NCBI RefSeq assembly: GCF_001747085.1
Contig: NZ_MDJD01000034.1
Span: forward strand, 682,001-746,000
DNA from: Flavivirga aquatica
GTDB lineage: Bacteria > Bacteroidota > Bacteroidia > Flavobacteriales > Flavobacteriaceae
Direction: 5' to 3'
DNA: 64,000 bases
Shown in pieces: positions 42,782 through 51,472 of the stretch. A program made the position numbers and the translations under genes. Position 1 is the stretch's first letter. The number at the start of each line of letters is the position of its first letter. The notes beneath the pieces were generated by a model that did no database searches, had not been told where the DNA came from, and worked only from the letters and a program-made list of their open reading frames with translations.

Positions 42782-43684
42782 CTAAAGTATATACCCTACT
42801 CCCATTAAAACAGCTAATAAAACAGTAGTTAGCGCTAATTTTTTTAATTCAGGGTCTAATAATTTAGGCTCAATATTCGTGTTTACAGTTTTTAAATGAA
42901 TCAATAAAGGAACATAAGAAACCATAAAAATTAAGTTATAAGGTGATGTATAATATAGCACACCAAATAACCCAGATAATACGATAGCTAATATAATTAG
43001 AATATTATGATAAGTTCTAGAGTATTTTCTACCTAATTTTACGGCTAAAGTAATTTTATTAGATTTTTTATCTGAGTCTAAATCCCGCATATTATTAAGA
43101 TTCAATACTCCTGCACTTAAAAGTCCTATTGTGCAAGCTGGTAAAAACGTAACAAAATCTATTTGTTTTGCAAATAAAACATAACAACCAATAACACTAA
43201 CTAATCCAAAAAAAAGAAATACAAAAATATCTCCCATACCTTTATATCCATATGCATTATTACCCATAGTATATTTCATAGCTGCTACTACAGATGCTAT
43301 ACCTAAAGAAAAGAAAATTAGAGTTAGTAAAACATGCTTACTCCCAAAGGCACTAAAAATAAGCATAAGTGCTAGGGCTATAGAAATTAATACATTTATT
43401 TTAATAGCATTAAATAAATCTTTTGGTGTTATTTTTCCAGATTGTATGGCACGCTCTGGACCAATCCTGTCACCGTTATCTGTGCCCTTAACACCGTCTC
43501 CATAATCGTTAGCAAAATTTGATAGGATTTGTAAGCTTAAAGTTGTTAAAATAGCAAGTATGCATATACTCCATTTAAAAACGTCATTATAATAGGCTAA
43601 ACATGAAGCTAAAATAATTCCTGAAACTGATAATGGTAGCGTTCTTAAACGCATGGTCGAAATCCAGATAGAAATGTTTTTCAT
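42782..43684 (-). CDS. menA: 1,4-Dihydroxy-2-naphthoate polyprenyltransferase (MenA)
   Basis: 300 residues with about eight or nine membrane helices, UbiA superfamily. The first Asp-rich motif is NFANDYGDGVKGTDNGDRIG (about 56-75) and the second NLNNMRDLDSDKKSNKIT (about 197-214). Together they bind the prenyl diphosphate through magnesium. It attaches the isoprenoid tail to DHNA in the inner membrane, giving demethylmenaquinone. It lies 81 bases downstream of menB in the same operon. Confidence 0.94.
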   Translation of the reverse strand: MKNISIWISTMRLRTLPLSVSGIILASCLAYYNDVFKWSICILAILTTLSLQILSNFANDYGDGVKGTDNGDRIGPERAIQSGKITPKDLFNAIKINVLISIALALMLIFSAFGSKHVLLTLIFFSLGIASVVAAMKYTMGNNAYGYKGMGDIFVFLFFGLVSVIGCYVLFAKQIDFVTFLPACTIGLLSAGVLNLNNMRDLDSDKKSNKITLAVKLGRKYSRTYHNILIILAIVLSGLFGVLYYTSPYNLIFMVSYVPLLIHLKTVNTNIEPKLLDPELKKLALTTVLLAVLMGVGYIL

Positions 43685-43765
43685 CTGTTATATATTGTTT
43701 TTAGTTATTAAAAAAATAACATGTATGTCGTTAGGCTTTTTGGTAGCAAATTCGTGAGGCAGTTA

Positions 43766-44605
43766 TCACGGTATCCATTTTTTATCAAAATTTGGCTTAC
43801 GTTTTTCAAGAAAAGCGTTACGACCTTCTTTGGCTTCTTCAGTCATATATGCTAAACGAGTTGCTTCACCTGCAAATACTTGTTGTCCCACCATACCATC
43901 GTCTGTTAAATTCATTGCGAATTTTAACATTTTAATAGAAGTAGGTGATTTTGCTAATATTTCCTGAGCCCATTCATAAGCTGTACTTTCTAATGCTTCA
44001 TGAGGTATAACAGCATTTACCATCCCCATTTCATAAGCTTCTTGAGCCGAATAATTACGTCCTAAGAAAAAGATTTCTCTGGCTTTTTTCTGTCCTACCA
44101 TTTTTGCTAAGTAAGCAGATCCGTACCCTCCATCAAAACTTGTTACATCGGCATCTGTTTGTTTAAAAATAGCATGCTCTTTACTTGCTAGAGTTAAATC
44201 GCAAACAACATGTAAACTATGTCCTCCACCAACTGCCCATCCAGGAACTACAGCTATAACTGCTTTAGGCATAAAACGTATTAAACGTTGAACCTCTAAA
44301 ATGTTTAAACGGTGATAACCATCTTCTCCTACATAACCTTGATGACCTCTTGCTTTTTGATCGCCACCGCTGCAAAATGAATATATACCGTCTTTAGTAG
44401 AAGGGCCTTCGGCAGATAACAATACAACGCCAATATTAACGTCTTCATTAGCATCATAAAAAGCATCATATAATTCACTAGTCGTTTTGGGTCTAAAAGC
44501 ATTACGAACATTTGGTCTATTAAAAGCTATACGAGCGACACCATTACATTTCTTATACGTTATATCTTCGTACTCCTTAACCGTTTTCCAATTAACTTGA
44601 CTCAT
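43766..44605 (-). CDS. menB: 1,4-Dihydroxy-2-naphthoyl-CoA synthase (MenB)
   Basis: 279-residue crotonase-family enzyme that cyclises o-succinylbenzoyl-CoA. MenB features: FNRPNVRNAFRPKTTSEL, the SFCSGGDQKARGHQGY loop, the oxyanion region PGWAVGGGHSLHVVCDLTLA, and TDADVTSFDGGYGSAYLAKM with the catalytic Asp/Tyr region. The ending FLEKRKPNFDKKWIP is typical. It is the first gene of the men operon (menB-menA-UPF0173-menC-CPBP-menE), with a matching -7 box just upstream. Confidence 0.95.
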   Translation of the reverse strand: MSQVNWKTVKEYEDITYKKCNGVARIAFNRPNVRNAFRPKTTSELYDAFYDANEDVNIGVVLLSAEGPSTKDGIYSFCSGGDQKARGHQGYVGEDGYHRLNILEVQRLIRFMPKAVIAVVPGWAVGGGHSLHVVCDLTLASKEHAIFKQTDADVTSFDGGYGSAYLAKMVGQKKAREIFFLGRNYSAQEAYEMGMVNAVIPHEALESTAYEWAQEILAKSPTSIKMLKFAMNLTDDGMVGQQVFAGEATRLAYMTEEAKEGRNAFLEKRKPNFDKKWIP

Positions 44606-44621
44606 ATCTAATTATTTTGGT

Positions 44622-44629
44622 CAAAAATA
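44622..44629 (-). promoter_or_regulatory. -7 box upstream of menB
   Basis: TATTTTTG on the minus strand (44629-44622) fits TAnnTTTG, 17 bases before the menB ATG at 44605. No good TTG at the expected distance. Confidence 0.5.
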
Positions 44630-44805
44630 AATTTTATTTCACTAATTCACTTATTTCAACTTGAAAATAATAGTTTATTTTAACTAACCTGAAAAAAATA
44701 AATATTCACACAACCTTAACTTATTAATAATTTCTATAAAAACACAAACATATATTCATCAAACGTTATCTAATCTTATCTGAATAATATAAATTAGAAG
44801 TGAAT

Positions 44806-44854
44806 AATACGTACAAGTACGTATTGTTACGTGGTCTTTTATTTATTACCTTTG
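44806..44854 (+). promoter_or_regulatory. Promoter with overlapping inverted repeat, upstream of the 58-aa gene
   Basis: TTG (44824-44826), 20 bases, TACCTTTG (44847-44854): a full TTG-N20-TAnnTTTG match. The inverted repeat AATACGTAC-AA-GTACGTATT (44806-44825) overlaps the TTG box, placed as a repressor or activator site. The leader to the ATG at 44959 is about 95 bases. No other gene is seen in 44606-44958. Confidence 0.7.
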
Positions 44855-44958
44855 CGGTAAAATTAGTTTTTTAGTGTTAAAAACATTACAAACAATAGAA
44901 TTTATAATTTTAGTTTTAAACCATTTAATTTGTTTAATATTTTTAAGCCCTAAAACCT

Positions 44959-45135
44959 ATGTTATTAACAATCGCTATTTCTGTTTCTTTTCTTGTGATT
45001 ATTAATTTTTTACTTTTAAAGTTTAGCTGTAATAAAACGGTTAAGGAAAATAAAATCGACAAAAAACCTGTCGTATTAAGACCTCATATGGTTCTCAAAC
45101 CTAAAATAGAAGTACTTGCTCCTACTGGGAGTTAA
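44959..45135 (+). CDS. Small membrane protein of 58 residues
   Basis: An open reading frame of 58 codons. The N-terminal hydrophobic helix MLLTIAISVSFLVIINFLLL is followed by KFSCNKTVKENK, then a polar tail with PVVLRPHMVLKPKIEV ending LAPTGS. I recall similar short flavobacterial proteins ending in LAPTGS, function unknown. Support for expression: a complete promoter with a candidate operator upstream and a hairpin terminator right after the stop. It is probably an inner-membrane single-pass protein. Confidence 0.7.
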   Translation: MLLTIAISVSFLVIINFLLLKFSCNKTVKENKIDKKPVVLRPHMVLKPKIEVLAPTGS

Positions 45136-45140
45136 TTTAC

Positions 45141-45174
45141 AAACTTTTATTGTTTTAAAACAATAAAGTTTTTA
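45141..45174 (+). terminator. Terminator after the 58-aa gene
   Basis: AAACTTTTATTGTTTT / AAAACAATAAAGTTT (one bulged T) followed by a T run, starting 6 bases after the stop. The stem is AT-rich and so weaker than the other terminators here. Confidence 0.7.
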
Positions 45175-45297
45175 TTTACTTGTATTTTTAAGTATCAAGT
45201 TAAAACTTAACTTTGTATTAACTCACCCTTAATTGTTATTTATATAAATAGATAACAATCCAATTACAAAATAAGTTTTTTTATTAAATAACATAAA

Positions 45298-45963
45298 CTA
45301 CCAAATAATTGGAGTATCATTATTCTGTTTAAGCAAAGAATTAGACTCACTAAAATGCTTATTACCAAACCAATAACCCCTATTAGCGCTTAAAGGTGAT
45401 GGGTGTCCTGATGTTAATATTTTATGCTTCTTATTATCAATTAATTTCATTTTTTGTTTAGCATAACCACCCCAAAGTAAAAAGATAATATTATTTTTTT
45501 CGTCACTAATCGTTTTTATAACTGAATCTGTAAAAATTTCCCAGCCTTTCTTTTGATGGCTTCCCGCTTGGTGTGCTCTAACCGTTAAGGTTGCATTTAA
45601 TAATAATACCCCTTGATCTGCCCAACGCATTAAATTACCACTTTTTGGATATACCACTCCTAAATCAGATTCTATCTCTTTAAATATATTAATTAATGAC
45701 GGTGGATGTTTAATACTATCATTAACAGAAAAACACAATCCATTAGCTTGTCCATGACCATGATATGGATCTTGCCCAATAATGACAACTTTAACACCTT
45801 CAAAATGACAATGGTTAAAGGCATTAAATATTTGCTTTCCTGGAGGAAAACAAATGTGGTTTTTATACTCAAATTTAACAAAATCTATTAAATTTTTAAA
45901 ATAGGTTTTATTAAATTCCCCTTCTAAATAAGGTTTCCAACTTTCGTGAATACTTACATCCAT
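45298..45963 (-). CDS. ung: Uracil-DNA glycosylase
   Basis: 221-residue family-1 UDG, the base-excision repair enzyme that removes uracil from DNA. Motifs: water-activating loop VVIIGQDPYHGHGQANGLCF (about 64-83), LLLNATLTVRAHQAGSH, and the leucine/His loop ILTSGHPSPLSANRGYW (about 184-200). The length is normal. The gene is alone on the minus strand, divergent from the YfcC-type transporter. Confidence 0.96.
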   Translation of the reverse strand: MDVSIHESWKPYLEGEFNKTYFKNLIDFVKFEYKNHICFPPGKQIFNAFNHCHFEGVKVVIIGQDPYHGHGQANGLCFSVNDSIKHPPSLINIFKEIESDLGVVYPKSGNLMRWADQGVLLLNATLTVRAHQAGSHQKKGWEIFTDSVIKTISDEKNNIIFLLWGGYAKQKMKLIDNKKHKILTSGHPSPLSANRGYWFGNKHFSESNSLLKQNNDTPIIW

Positions 45964-46025
45964 TTATATAAAATCTAAAATCATACTAAAATAAGACTAT
46001 CTTTAATCTTGGTAAAATATATACA

Positions 46026-47519
46026 TTGAAAAAATTAAAATTTCCAACCGCCCAAACCATATTATTAATTATTGCTGCCTTAGTAGCGCTTTTAACTTGG
46101 TTAATTCCTTCTGGAAAATATGATTCACTCTCTTATAACAAAAGTGAGAATACCTTTTTTAGAATTAATACAAAAGAAACAACTACACTTCCTGCTACAC
46201 AAGAAACTTTAAACGCCTTAAATATTAAAATTCCATTAGAAAAATTTACTAATGAAGATATTAGGAAACCTATAAGTATTCCAAATACTTATAAAGAACT
46301 TAAACCACAGAAACAAGGTGTTTTAGCTTATCTTAAATCTCCTGTTAAAGGTATTATTGAGAGCGCAGATATTATTTTTCTGGTTTTAATTATTGGAGGT
46401 CTTATAGGTATTATGAATCAAACAGGTGCTTTTGAGGCAGGTATTTCTTGGTTAGCAAATACATTAAAGGGGCGCGAATATATTTTAATTATTCTAGTTA
46501 CACTCCTTATAGCTATAGGTGGTACTACATTTGGTCTGGCCGAAGAAACCATGGCCTTCTACCCTATTCTTATCCCTATATTTTTAGCAGCTAAATATGA
46601 TGCTATTGTTGCTTTAGCTTCTATTTATATTGGATCATCCATAGGCACTATGTGTTCTACTATTAACCCTTTTAGCTCTATTATAGCATCCAATGCTGCT
46701 GGAATAAATTGGACAACAGGATTAACAGGAAGATTTATTATGCTGCTTTTAGGTACGCTTATTTGTATTCTATATATTATTAGATATGCTCAAAAAGTAA
46801 AAAAAGATCCAACAAAATCTATTATTTACGACCAAAAAGAAGCTATTGAAAAACTTTTTGGTAATACAACAAATTCTAACCTTAAATTAACAAATCGTTT
46901 TCGGTTTATTCTTATCATATTCGGTTTATGTTTTGTGGTTATGATTTATGGAGTTTCTCAACTAGATTGGTGGTTTATTGAAATGACTACCGTGTTTTTG
47001 GTTGGTTCTATATTAATAGGTATTATAGCCAAAATTAAAGAACACCATTTTGTTGAAACCTTTGTAAAAGGTGCTGGAGACTTATTAGGTGTTGCTATTA
47101 TTATTGGAATTGCCAGAGGTGTTACCGTTTTAATGGACGACGGGCTAATAAGCGACACCTTACTATATTATACCAGTAATATTACTAATGGCATGAATAA
47201 AGGTTTATTTGCCAATGCCATGCTATTTATTTATAGCGGATTATCTTTTTTTATTCCATCTTCTTCTGGAATGGCCGTTTTAACTATGCCTATTATGGCA
47301 CCTTTAGCAGATGGTGTTGGAGTTGGTAGAGAAATAGTTATAAATGCATATCAATATGGTATGGGCTTATTCGCTTTTATTAACCCAACAGGTTTAATAT
47401 TAGCTTCTTTAGCTATTGTAAAAGTAGGCTTTAATAAATGGCTAAAATTCGTAATGCCATTGGTTATTATTTTAACTGTGTTTACGATGTTGGTCTTAAC
47501 TGTGTCTGTTTACTTATAG
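46026..47519 (+). CDS. YfcC family transporter
   Basis: 497-residue inner-membrane transporter with about 12 hydrophobic helices. The N-terminus TAQTILLIIAALVALLTWLI with PSGKYDSL, the large soluble loop with TLNALNIKIPLEKF, the helix GGTTFGLAEETMAFYPIL and the C-terminal SSSGMAVLTMPIMAPLADGV are typical of the YfcC family (IT superfamily, suggested arginine/ornithine or C4-dicarboxylate-type carriers). I use the TTG start at 46026, because it begins right at the conserved MKKLKFPTAQ and no better ATG exists. The substrate is unknown. Confidence 0.9.
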   Translation: MKKLKFPTAQTILLIIAALVALLTWLIPSGKYDSLSYNKSENTFFRINTKETTTLPATQETLNALNIKIPLEKFTNEDIRKPISIPNTYKELKPQKQGVLAYLKSPVKGIIESADIIFLVLIIGGLIGIMNQTGAFEAGISWLANTLKGREYILIILVTLLIAIGGTTFGLAEETMAFYPILIPIFLAAKYDAIVALASIYIGSSIGTMCSTINPFSSIIASNAAGINWTTGLTGRFIMLLLGTLICILYIIRYAQKVKKDPTKSIIYDQKEAIEKLFGNTTNSNLKLTNRFRFILIIFGLCFVVMIYGVSQLDWWFIEMTTVFLVGSILIGIIAKIKEHHFVETFVKGAGDLLGVAIIIGIARGVTVLMDDGLISDTLLYYTSNITNGMNKGLFANAMLFIYSGLSFFIPSSSGMAVLTMPIMAPLADGVGVGREIVINAYQYGMGLFAFINPTGLILASLAIVKVGFNKWLKFVMPLVIILTVFTMLVLTVSVYL

Positions 47520-47715
47520 TTATTCCAAATAAACATAATCACTTAAGTAAGAAAATATCTAGTAAAATACAAAGATAAATTTGGTGTATAAAAAACAGAA
47601 AATTCTTCAGATGGAAGGATTATATATTCCTACTATAATATTACACTTTATTTAGGCTTAATGCCCCAATTAAAACCAATTGTTCAACACAGCTATTTTT
47701 ATATAAATCAAGAAT

Positions 47716-48720
47716 TCAATTCAAAATCTTAACTAACAGCTCCTTTAATAAATCGCCTTGAGGTACAGCACTAGCTCCTACACCTTTACTCTTTAAATCA
47801 AATTCTCGTAATATAGAAATTACCATACTTACTTTACGCATAGGATAATGTCTAGCTGCTGTTAAGTAGTCATTAACAAAATAAGGGTTCACTTTTAAAG
47901 CAGAAGCTACATGCCTTGGAGACTTATCACTTAACCCATGTAATTGAAGCAATTGCGAGAAAAAACTAAACAATAAAGATACCGTAACTACCATAGGATT
48001 ATCTTTTGGGTTATCTGCAAAATAATTAACGATTTTATGTGCTTTAATAATATTTTTCTCCCCTATAGCTTTACGTAATTCAAAATTATTATAATCCTTA
48101 CTAATACCTATATTCTTTTCAATATGCTCAGGTGTGATTTCTGTTCCTTTTGGTAAAATAATCTGAAGTTTTTCTAACTCATTATTTATTTTACTTAAAT
48201 CCGTTCCTAAAAACTCAACAAGCATTTGAGCTGCTTTTGGAGAAATAGTATACTTTTTTGGTGTTAATACTCTACGAATCCAGTCGGCTACCTGATTTTC
48301 ATAAAGCTTTTTACTCTCGTAAACCACTCCCGTTTTTTTAAGAGATTTATATAAGGCCTTACGCTTATCTATTTTCTTATACTTATAATTAACAACAAGC
48401 ACCGTAGTAGGCTGTGGGTTTTGCGCATAAGCAGCTAATTTCTCTATAGTACGAGATAAATCTTGAGCCTCTTTAACAATAACCACTTGATATTCCGCCA
48501 TCATAGGGTATCGCTTAGCATTACTAACAATCTCATCTATTGCTACATCTCTTCCATACAAAACCATTTGATTAAATCCACGCTCTTCTTCTGCTAAAAC
48601 TGTTGTTTCAATAAAATTTGAAATCTTATCAATATAATAAGACTCCTCTCCCATTAAAAAATAAATAGGTTTTAAATTGCCGTTTTTTATATCTGTAACT
48701 AATTGTTTGACTTCGTCCAA
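47716..48720 (-). CDS. holA: DNA polymerase III subunit delta
   Basis: 334-residue clamp-loader delta subunit. The N-terminal domain begins MDEVKQLVTDIKNGNLKPIY with FLMGEESYYIDKI, the usual start of HolA. FELRKAIGEKNIIKAHKIVN and the C-terminal helical collar (PYFVNDYLTAARHYPMRKVS) follow. It opens the sliding clamp for loading on DNA. It is divergent from an HsdR-N-type gene, an arrangement common in Flavobacteriaceae as far as I recall. Confidence 0.93.
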   Translation of the reverse strand: MDEVKQLVTDIKNGNLKPIYFLMGEESYYIDKISNFIETTVLAEEERGFNQMVLYGRDVAIDEIVSNAKRYPMMAEYQVVIVKEAQDLSRTIEKLAAYAQNPQPTTVLVVNYKYKKIDKRKALYKSLKKTGVVYESKKLYENQVADWIRRVLTPKKYTISPKAAQMLVEFLGTDLSKINNELEKLQIILPKGTEITPEHIEKNIGISKDYNNFELRKAIGEKNIIKAHKIVNYFADNPKDNPMVVTVSLLFSFFSQLLQLHGLSDKSPRHVASALKVNPYFVNDYLTAARHYPMRKVSMVISILREFDLKSKGVGASAVPQGDLLKELLVKILN

Positions 48721-48797
48721 ACTATTTTAAATTTTCAAATTATAAACTCTAAGCTCCAAATAAGAATGATAATTTATTAGGATTTAGCGTTTGAATA

Positions 48798-48828
48798 TTG
48801 CGATTTCTGGTTTTGTAGTTTAACTTTG
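48798..48828 (+). promoter_or_regulatory. Promoter of the HsdR-N-type gene
   Basis: TTG (48798-48800), 20 bases, TAACTTTG (48821-48828), full match to the Bacteroidetes consensus, with the TTG start codon at 48848. Confidence 0.75.
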
Positions 48829-48847
48829 AAAAATAAATAGATGCACC

Positions 48848-49300
48848 TTGCAAGAGCTTAATTTTCCAAAATTTTCGTTTCGATTCAAAAATAATGAAAA
48901 TAAAATTTCTATTTTCGATAGCATTCGTAAAAAATTTGTGATTTTACAACCCGAAGAATGGGTACGCCAACACTGCGTTCAGTTTTTAATTGAAGAAAAA
49001 GGATTTCCTAAATCTTTAATAAATGTAGAAAAAGAACTAACCATTAACAATTTAAAAAAACGCTATGATATTGTTATCTATAATCCAGATGGAAGTATAC
49101 ATTTAATGGTAGAATGCAAAGCTCCAAAAACAACTATTAATCAAAATACTTTCGATCAAATAGCACGTTATAATTTAAAGTTAAACGCCACCTATTTAAT
49201 GGTTACAAACGGATTAAATCATTACTATTGTCAAATGGATTTTGAAAATGAATGTTATCAGTTTTTAAAAGACATACCTAATTATAACATAAAACAATGA
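48848..49300 (+). CDS. HsdR-N-type (PD-(D/E)xK fold) small protein
   Basis: 150 residues (TTG start, beginning MQELNFPKFSFRFKNNENKI). It resembles the N-terminal nuclease domain of type I restriction HsdR: PEEWVRQHCVQFLIEEKGFP, then the catalytic-like arrangement D in KRYDIVIYNPDG and ExK in LMVECKAPKTTI. There is no helicase, specificity or methylase gene nearby, so this is a stand-alone domain, not a restriction system. Such proteins next to holA are frequent in Flavobacteriaceae and of unknown function; a role in DNA repair is possible but unproven. Confidence 0.85.
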   Translation: MQELNFPKFSFRFKNNENKISIFDSIRKKFVILQPEEWVRQHCVQFLIEEKGFPKSLINVEKELTINNLKKRYDIVIYNPDGSIHLMVECKAPKTTINQNTFDQIARYNLKLNATYLMVTNGLNHYYCQMDFENECYQFLKDIPNYNIKQ

Positions 49301-49374
49301 ATATTCAGCTTACCAATTGCAGTCACCTGAATAATAAAGTACAATAAATAAACCAATAAATTTTTAGTCTAAAA

Positions 49375-50364
49375 TTGAAATTAGCCGTAGTCATATTAAA
49401 CTGGAATGGAAAGCAGTTATTAGAACAGTTTTTACCATCTGTAATAACACATTCTAAAGAAGCCACTATATATATTGCCGATAATGCTTCTACAGACGAT
49501 TCTATTGCTTTTGTAAAAGCAACTTATCCGTCTATACAAATTATTAAGAATAAAGAAAATGGTGGTTATGCTAAAGGCTATAATGATGCTCTAAAACAAA
49601 TAGAAGCCGATGTATTTTGTCTTTTAAATAGCGATGTTGAAGTCACTAAAAACTGGCTACCTCCTATTATTAATGTTTTTAATAAAGATTTAAATACAAC
49701 TATTATTCAGCCAAAATTATTAGACTTTAAAAAGAAAGATTATTTTGAGTATGCTGGTGCTGCAGGCGGTTTTTTAGATAAATATGGTTACCCTTATTGT
49801 AGAGGTAGAGTTTTTAACACCATAGAGAAAGATACTGGACAATATAATGATACCACCGAAATATTTTGGGCATCTGGAGCTTGTTTTTTCATAAGAAGCA
49901 CCGTTTTTAAACAGTTAAACGGATTTGACGAGTACTTTTTTGCTCATATGGAAGAAATAGATTTGTGCTGGCGGGCAAAAAATTTAGGGTATTCTATAAA
50001 ATATATTGGAGATTCCGAAGTTTATCATGTAGGTGGTGCCACATTAAATGCTATTAACCCTAGAAAAACATACCTAAATTTTAGAAACAGTTTATTCTCT
50101 CTCACTAAAAACGCTAAAGGACTATTATTCAGAATCATACTAACACGTCTAATTTTAGATGGTATTGCTGGAATAAAATTTTTAATTGAATTTAAACCAA
50201 AACATATGTTAGCAGTCTTAAAAGCACATTTTAGTTTTTATTATCATTTAAAACGATTACTAAATCAAAGAAAATCTAATACAAATAAAAAAAAATATTA
50301 TGGCACGACATCCGTAGTATTTGATTACTTCGTAAATAAAAAAAACGATTACAAAAGTTTATAA
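49375..50364 (+). CDS. Glycosyltransferase family 2 protein
   Basis: 329 residues, rhamnosyltransferase-like GT2. It starts with TTG at 49375 at LAVVILNWNGKQLLEQFLPS. Donor-site motifs are YIADNASTDDSIAFV and CLLNSDVEVTKNW (DxD-like D-V-E). Acceptor-side segments WASGACFFIRS and FDEYFFAHMEEIDLCWRAKN follow. A basic C-terminus with a hydrophobic patch (ILTRLILDGIAGIKFLIEF) suggests peripheral membrane association. It probably builds a surface glycan or glycolipid; the sugar is unknown. It is downstream of and likely cotranscribed with the HsdR-N gene. Confidence 0.92.
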   Translation: MKLAVVILNWNGKQLLEQFLPSVITHSKEATIYIADNASTDDSIAFVKATYPSIQIIKNKENGGYAKGYNDALKQIEADVFCLLNSDVEVTKNWLPPIINVFNKDLNTTIIQPKLLDFKKKDYFEYAGAAGGFLDKYGYPYCRGRVFNTIEKDTGQYNDTTEIFWASGACFFIRSTVFKQLNGFDEYFFAHMEEIDLCWRAKNLGYSIKYIGDSEVYHVGGATLNAINPRKTYLNFRNSLFSLTKNAKGLLFRIILTRLILDGIAGIKFLIEFKPKHMLAVLKAHFSFYYHLKRLLNQRKSNTNKKKYYGTTSVVFDYFVNKKNDYKSL

Positions 50365-50414
50365 TAAGCCGTTAGAAAGTTTTGTTAAAATGTTAAAACT
50401 GGCTATTTTTTATA

Positions 50415-50422
50415 TATTTTTG
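50415..50422 (+). promoter_or_regulatory. -7 box upstream of the OmpA-family gene
   Basis: TATTTTTG (50415-50422) fits TAnnTTTG, 38 bases before the ATG at 50461. No TTG at normal spacing was found. Confidence 0.5.
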
Positions 50423-50460
50423 CCTAACGTAGAATAGAAAAATTAATCCTTAAAATAATT

Positions 50461-51300
50461 ATGAAAAAAGTTTTATTACTTAGCGTATCCGCAATGATAT
50501 TATTAAGCTCATGTGTCTCAAAAAAGCAATTTGCCGATCTTGAAGCGAAACAAAAAGAAACTGAAGATTTGTTAAATTCTGCAACTGTTAAACTTAATTC
50601 TTGTTTATCTGATGCTGCAGCTGCTAATGCTCGATTAGAATCTATGAAAGAGCGCCTTTCAGATTTACGTAAAAGTAATGACGCTTTTACAGAATTAACA
50701 TCTAAAGGAGCTACTAACCTAGAAAAATCTTTAGAAACTCTTAAAGAAAGAGATTTAAAAATAACACGTCTACAAGATGCCCTTACTAGAAAAGACAGTG
50801 TTACTTTAGCTTTAGTAACAAGCTTTAAACGTGAAGTTGGTATTAACGATCCAGATATTGAAGTTAATGTAGAAAAAGGTGTTGTATTTATTTCTATTGC
50901 TGATAAATTATTATTTAAAAGTGGAAGTTACAACGTAACAGATAAAGCTAAAGGTGTGCTTACTAAAGTTGCTAAGGTAATAAACAGTAAGCCTGAATTT
51001 GAAGCGATGATTGAAGGACATACTGATGATGTGCCTTACAGAAAAGCCCCATTATTAGATAACTGGGACTTAAGTGTAAAACGTTCTACGTCTATTATTA
51101 GAGTATTACAAGAACTTGGTGTAAACCCAGGTCAATTAATTGCTGCTGGACGTAGTTCTTATGTACCTTTAGTAGAAAATACTACTCCAGAGAACAAATC
51201 AAAAAACAGACGTACTCGTGTTGTAGTACTTCCAAAAATCGATCAGTTTTACGACATGGTTGAAAAAGAAATGAAGAACCTTGAAGCTGGTAATAACTAA
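50461..51300 (+). CDS. OmpA-family peptidoglycan-binding lipoprotein
   Basis: 279 residues. The signal peptide has lipobox ILLSSCVS (Cys near residue 18). Residues about 20-125 form a coiled coil (LADLEAKQKETEDLL-like heptads). The C-terminal OmpA domain (about 140-260) has FKSGSYNVTDKAKGVLTKVA, IEGHTDDVPYRKAPLLDNWD (the peptidoglycan-binding Asp) and RRTRVVVLPK. It is closer to MotB-like OmpA domains than to OmpA porins. It tethers the outer membrane to peptidoglycan. It is monocistronic with a terminator. Confidence 0.92.
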   Translation: MKKVLLLSVSAMILLSSCVSKKQFADLEAKQKETEDLLNSATVKLNSCLSDAAAANARLESMKERLSDLRKSNDAFTELTSKGATNLEKSLETLKERDLKITRLQDALTRKDSVTLALVTSFKREVGINDPDIEVNVEKGVVFISIADKLLFKSGSYNVTDKAKGVLTKVAKVINSKPEFEAMIEGHTDDVPYRKAPLLDNWDLSVKRSTSIIRVLQELGVNPGQLIAAGRSSYVPLVENTTPENKSKNRRTRVVVLPKIDQFYDMVEKEMKNLEAGNN

Positions 51301-51321
51301 CCTACTTCAATATTCATAAAG

Positions 51322-51355
51322 AAAAGCTCAACTTTTAAAGGTTGGGCTTTTTTTA
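51322..51355 (+). terminator. Terminator of the OmpA-family gene
   Basis: AAAAGCTCAAC / GTTGGGCTTTT (one G-T pair) with a T run, about 20 bases after the stop at 51300. Confidence 0.85.
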
Positions 51356-51440
51356 TGCCTAAAATTCAAACTATCACCTTCTTCCCTATTCTATAAAAAT
51401 ATTAATTATATAGCTGACATAGGTTGTCAGTCCTTCATTT

Positions 51441-51448
51441 TAATTTTG
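51441..51448 (+). promoter_or_regulatory. -7 box of the GyrI-like gene
   Basis: TAATTTTG (51441-51448) fits TAnnTTTG. It includes the TTG that an open-frame search would take as the start, supporting the ATG at 51473 as the real start. Confidence 0.5.
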
Positions 51449-51472
51449 TCTCTAATCAAAACTATACATCAT

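Noticed and set aside
44606-48847. tRNA genes or riboswitches in the larger intergenic gaps
   Set aside because: No T-loop-like GGTTCRA motif with matching acceptor stem and no known riboswitch core was found by eye in 44606-44958, 45136-45297, 47520-47715 or 48721-48847.
48848-49300. A type I restriction-modification system
   Set aside because: There is an HsdR-N-like domain only; no helicase part, hsdM or hsdS is nearby.
51446-51472. TTG start for the GyrI-like gene at 51446
   Set aside because: The TTG is part of a -7 promoter box TAATTTTG, and family members start at MKHEWRK, which is the ATG at 51473.
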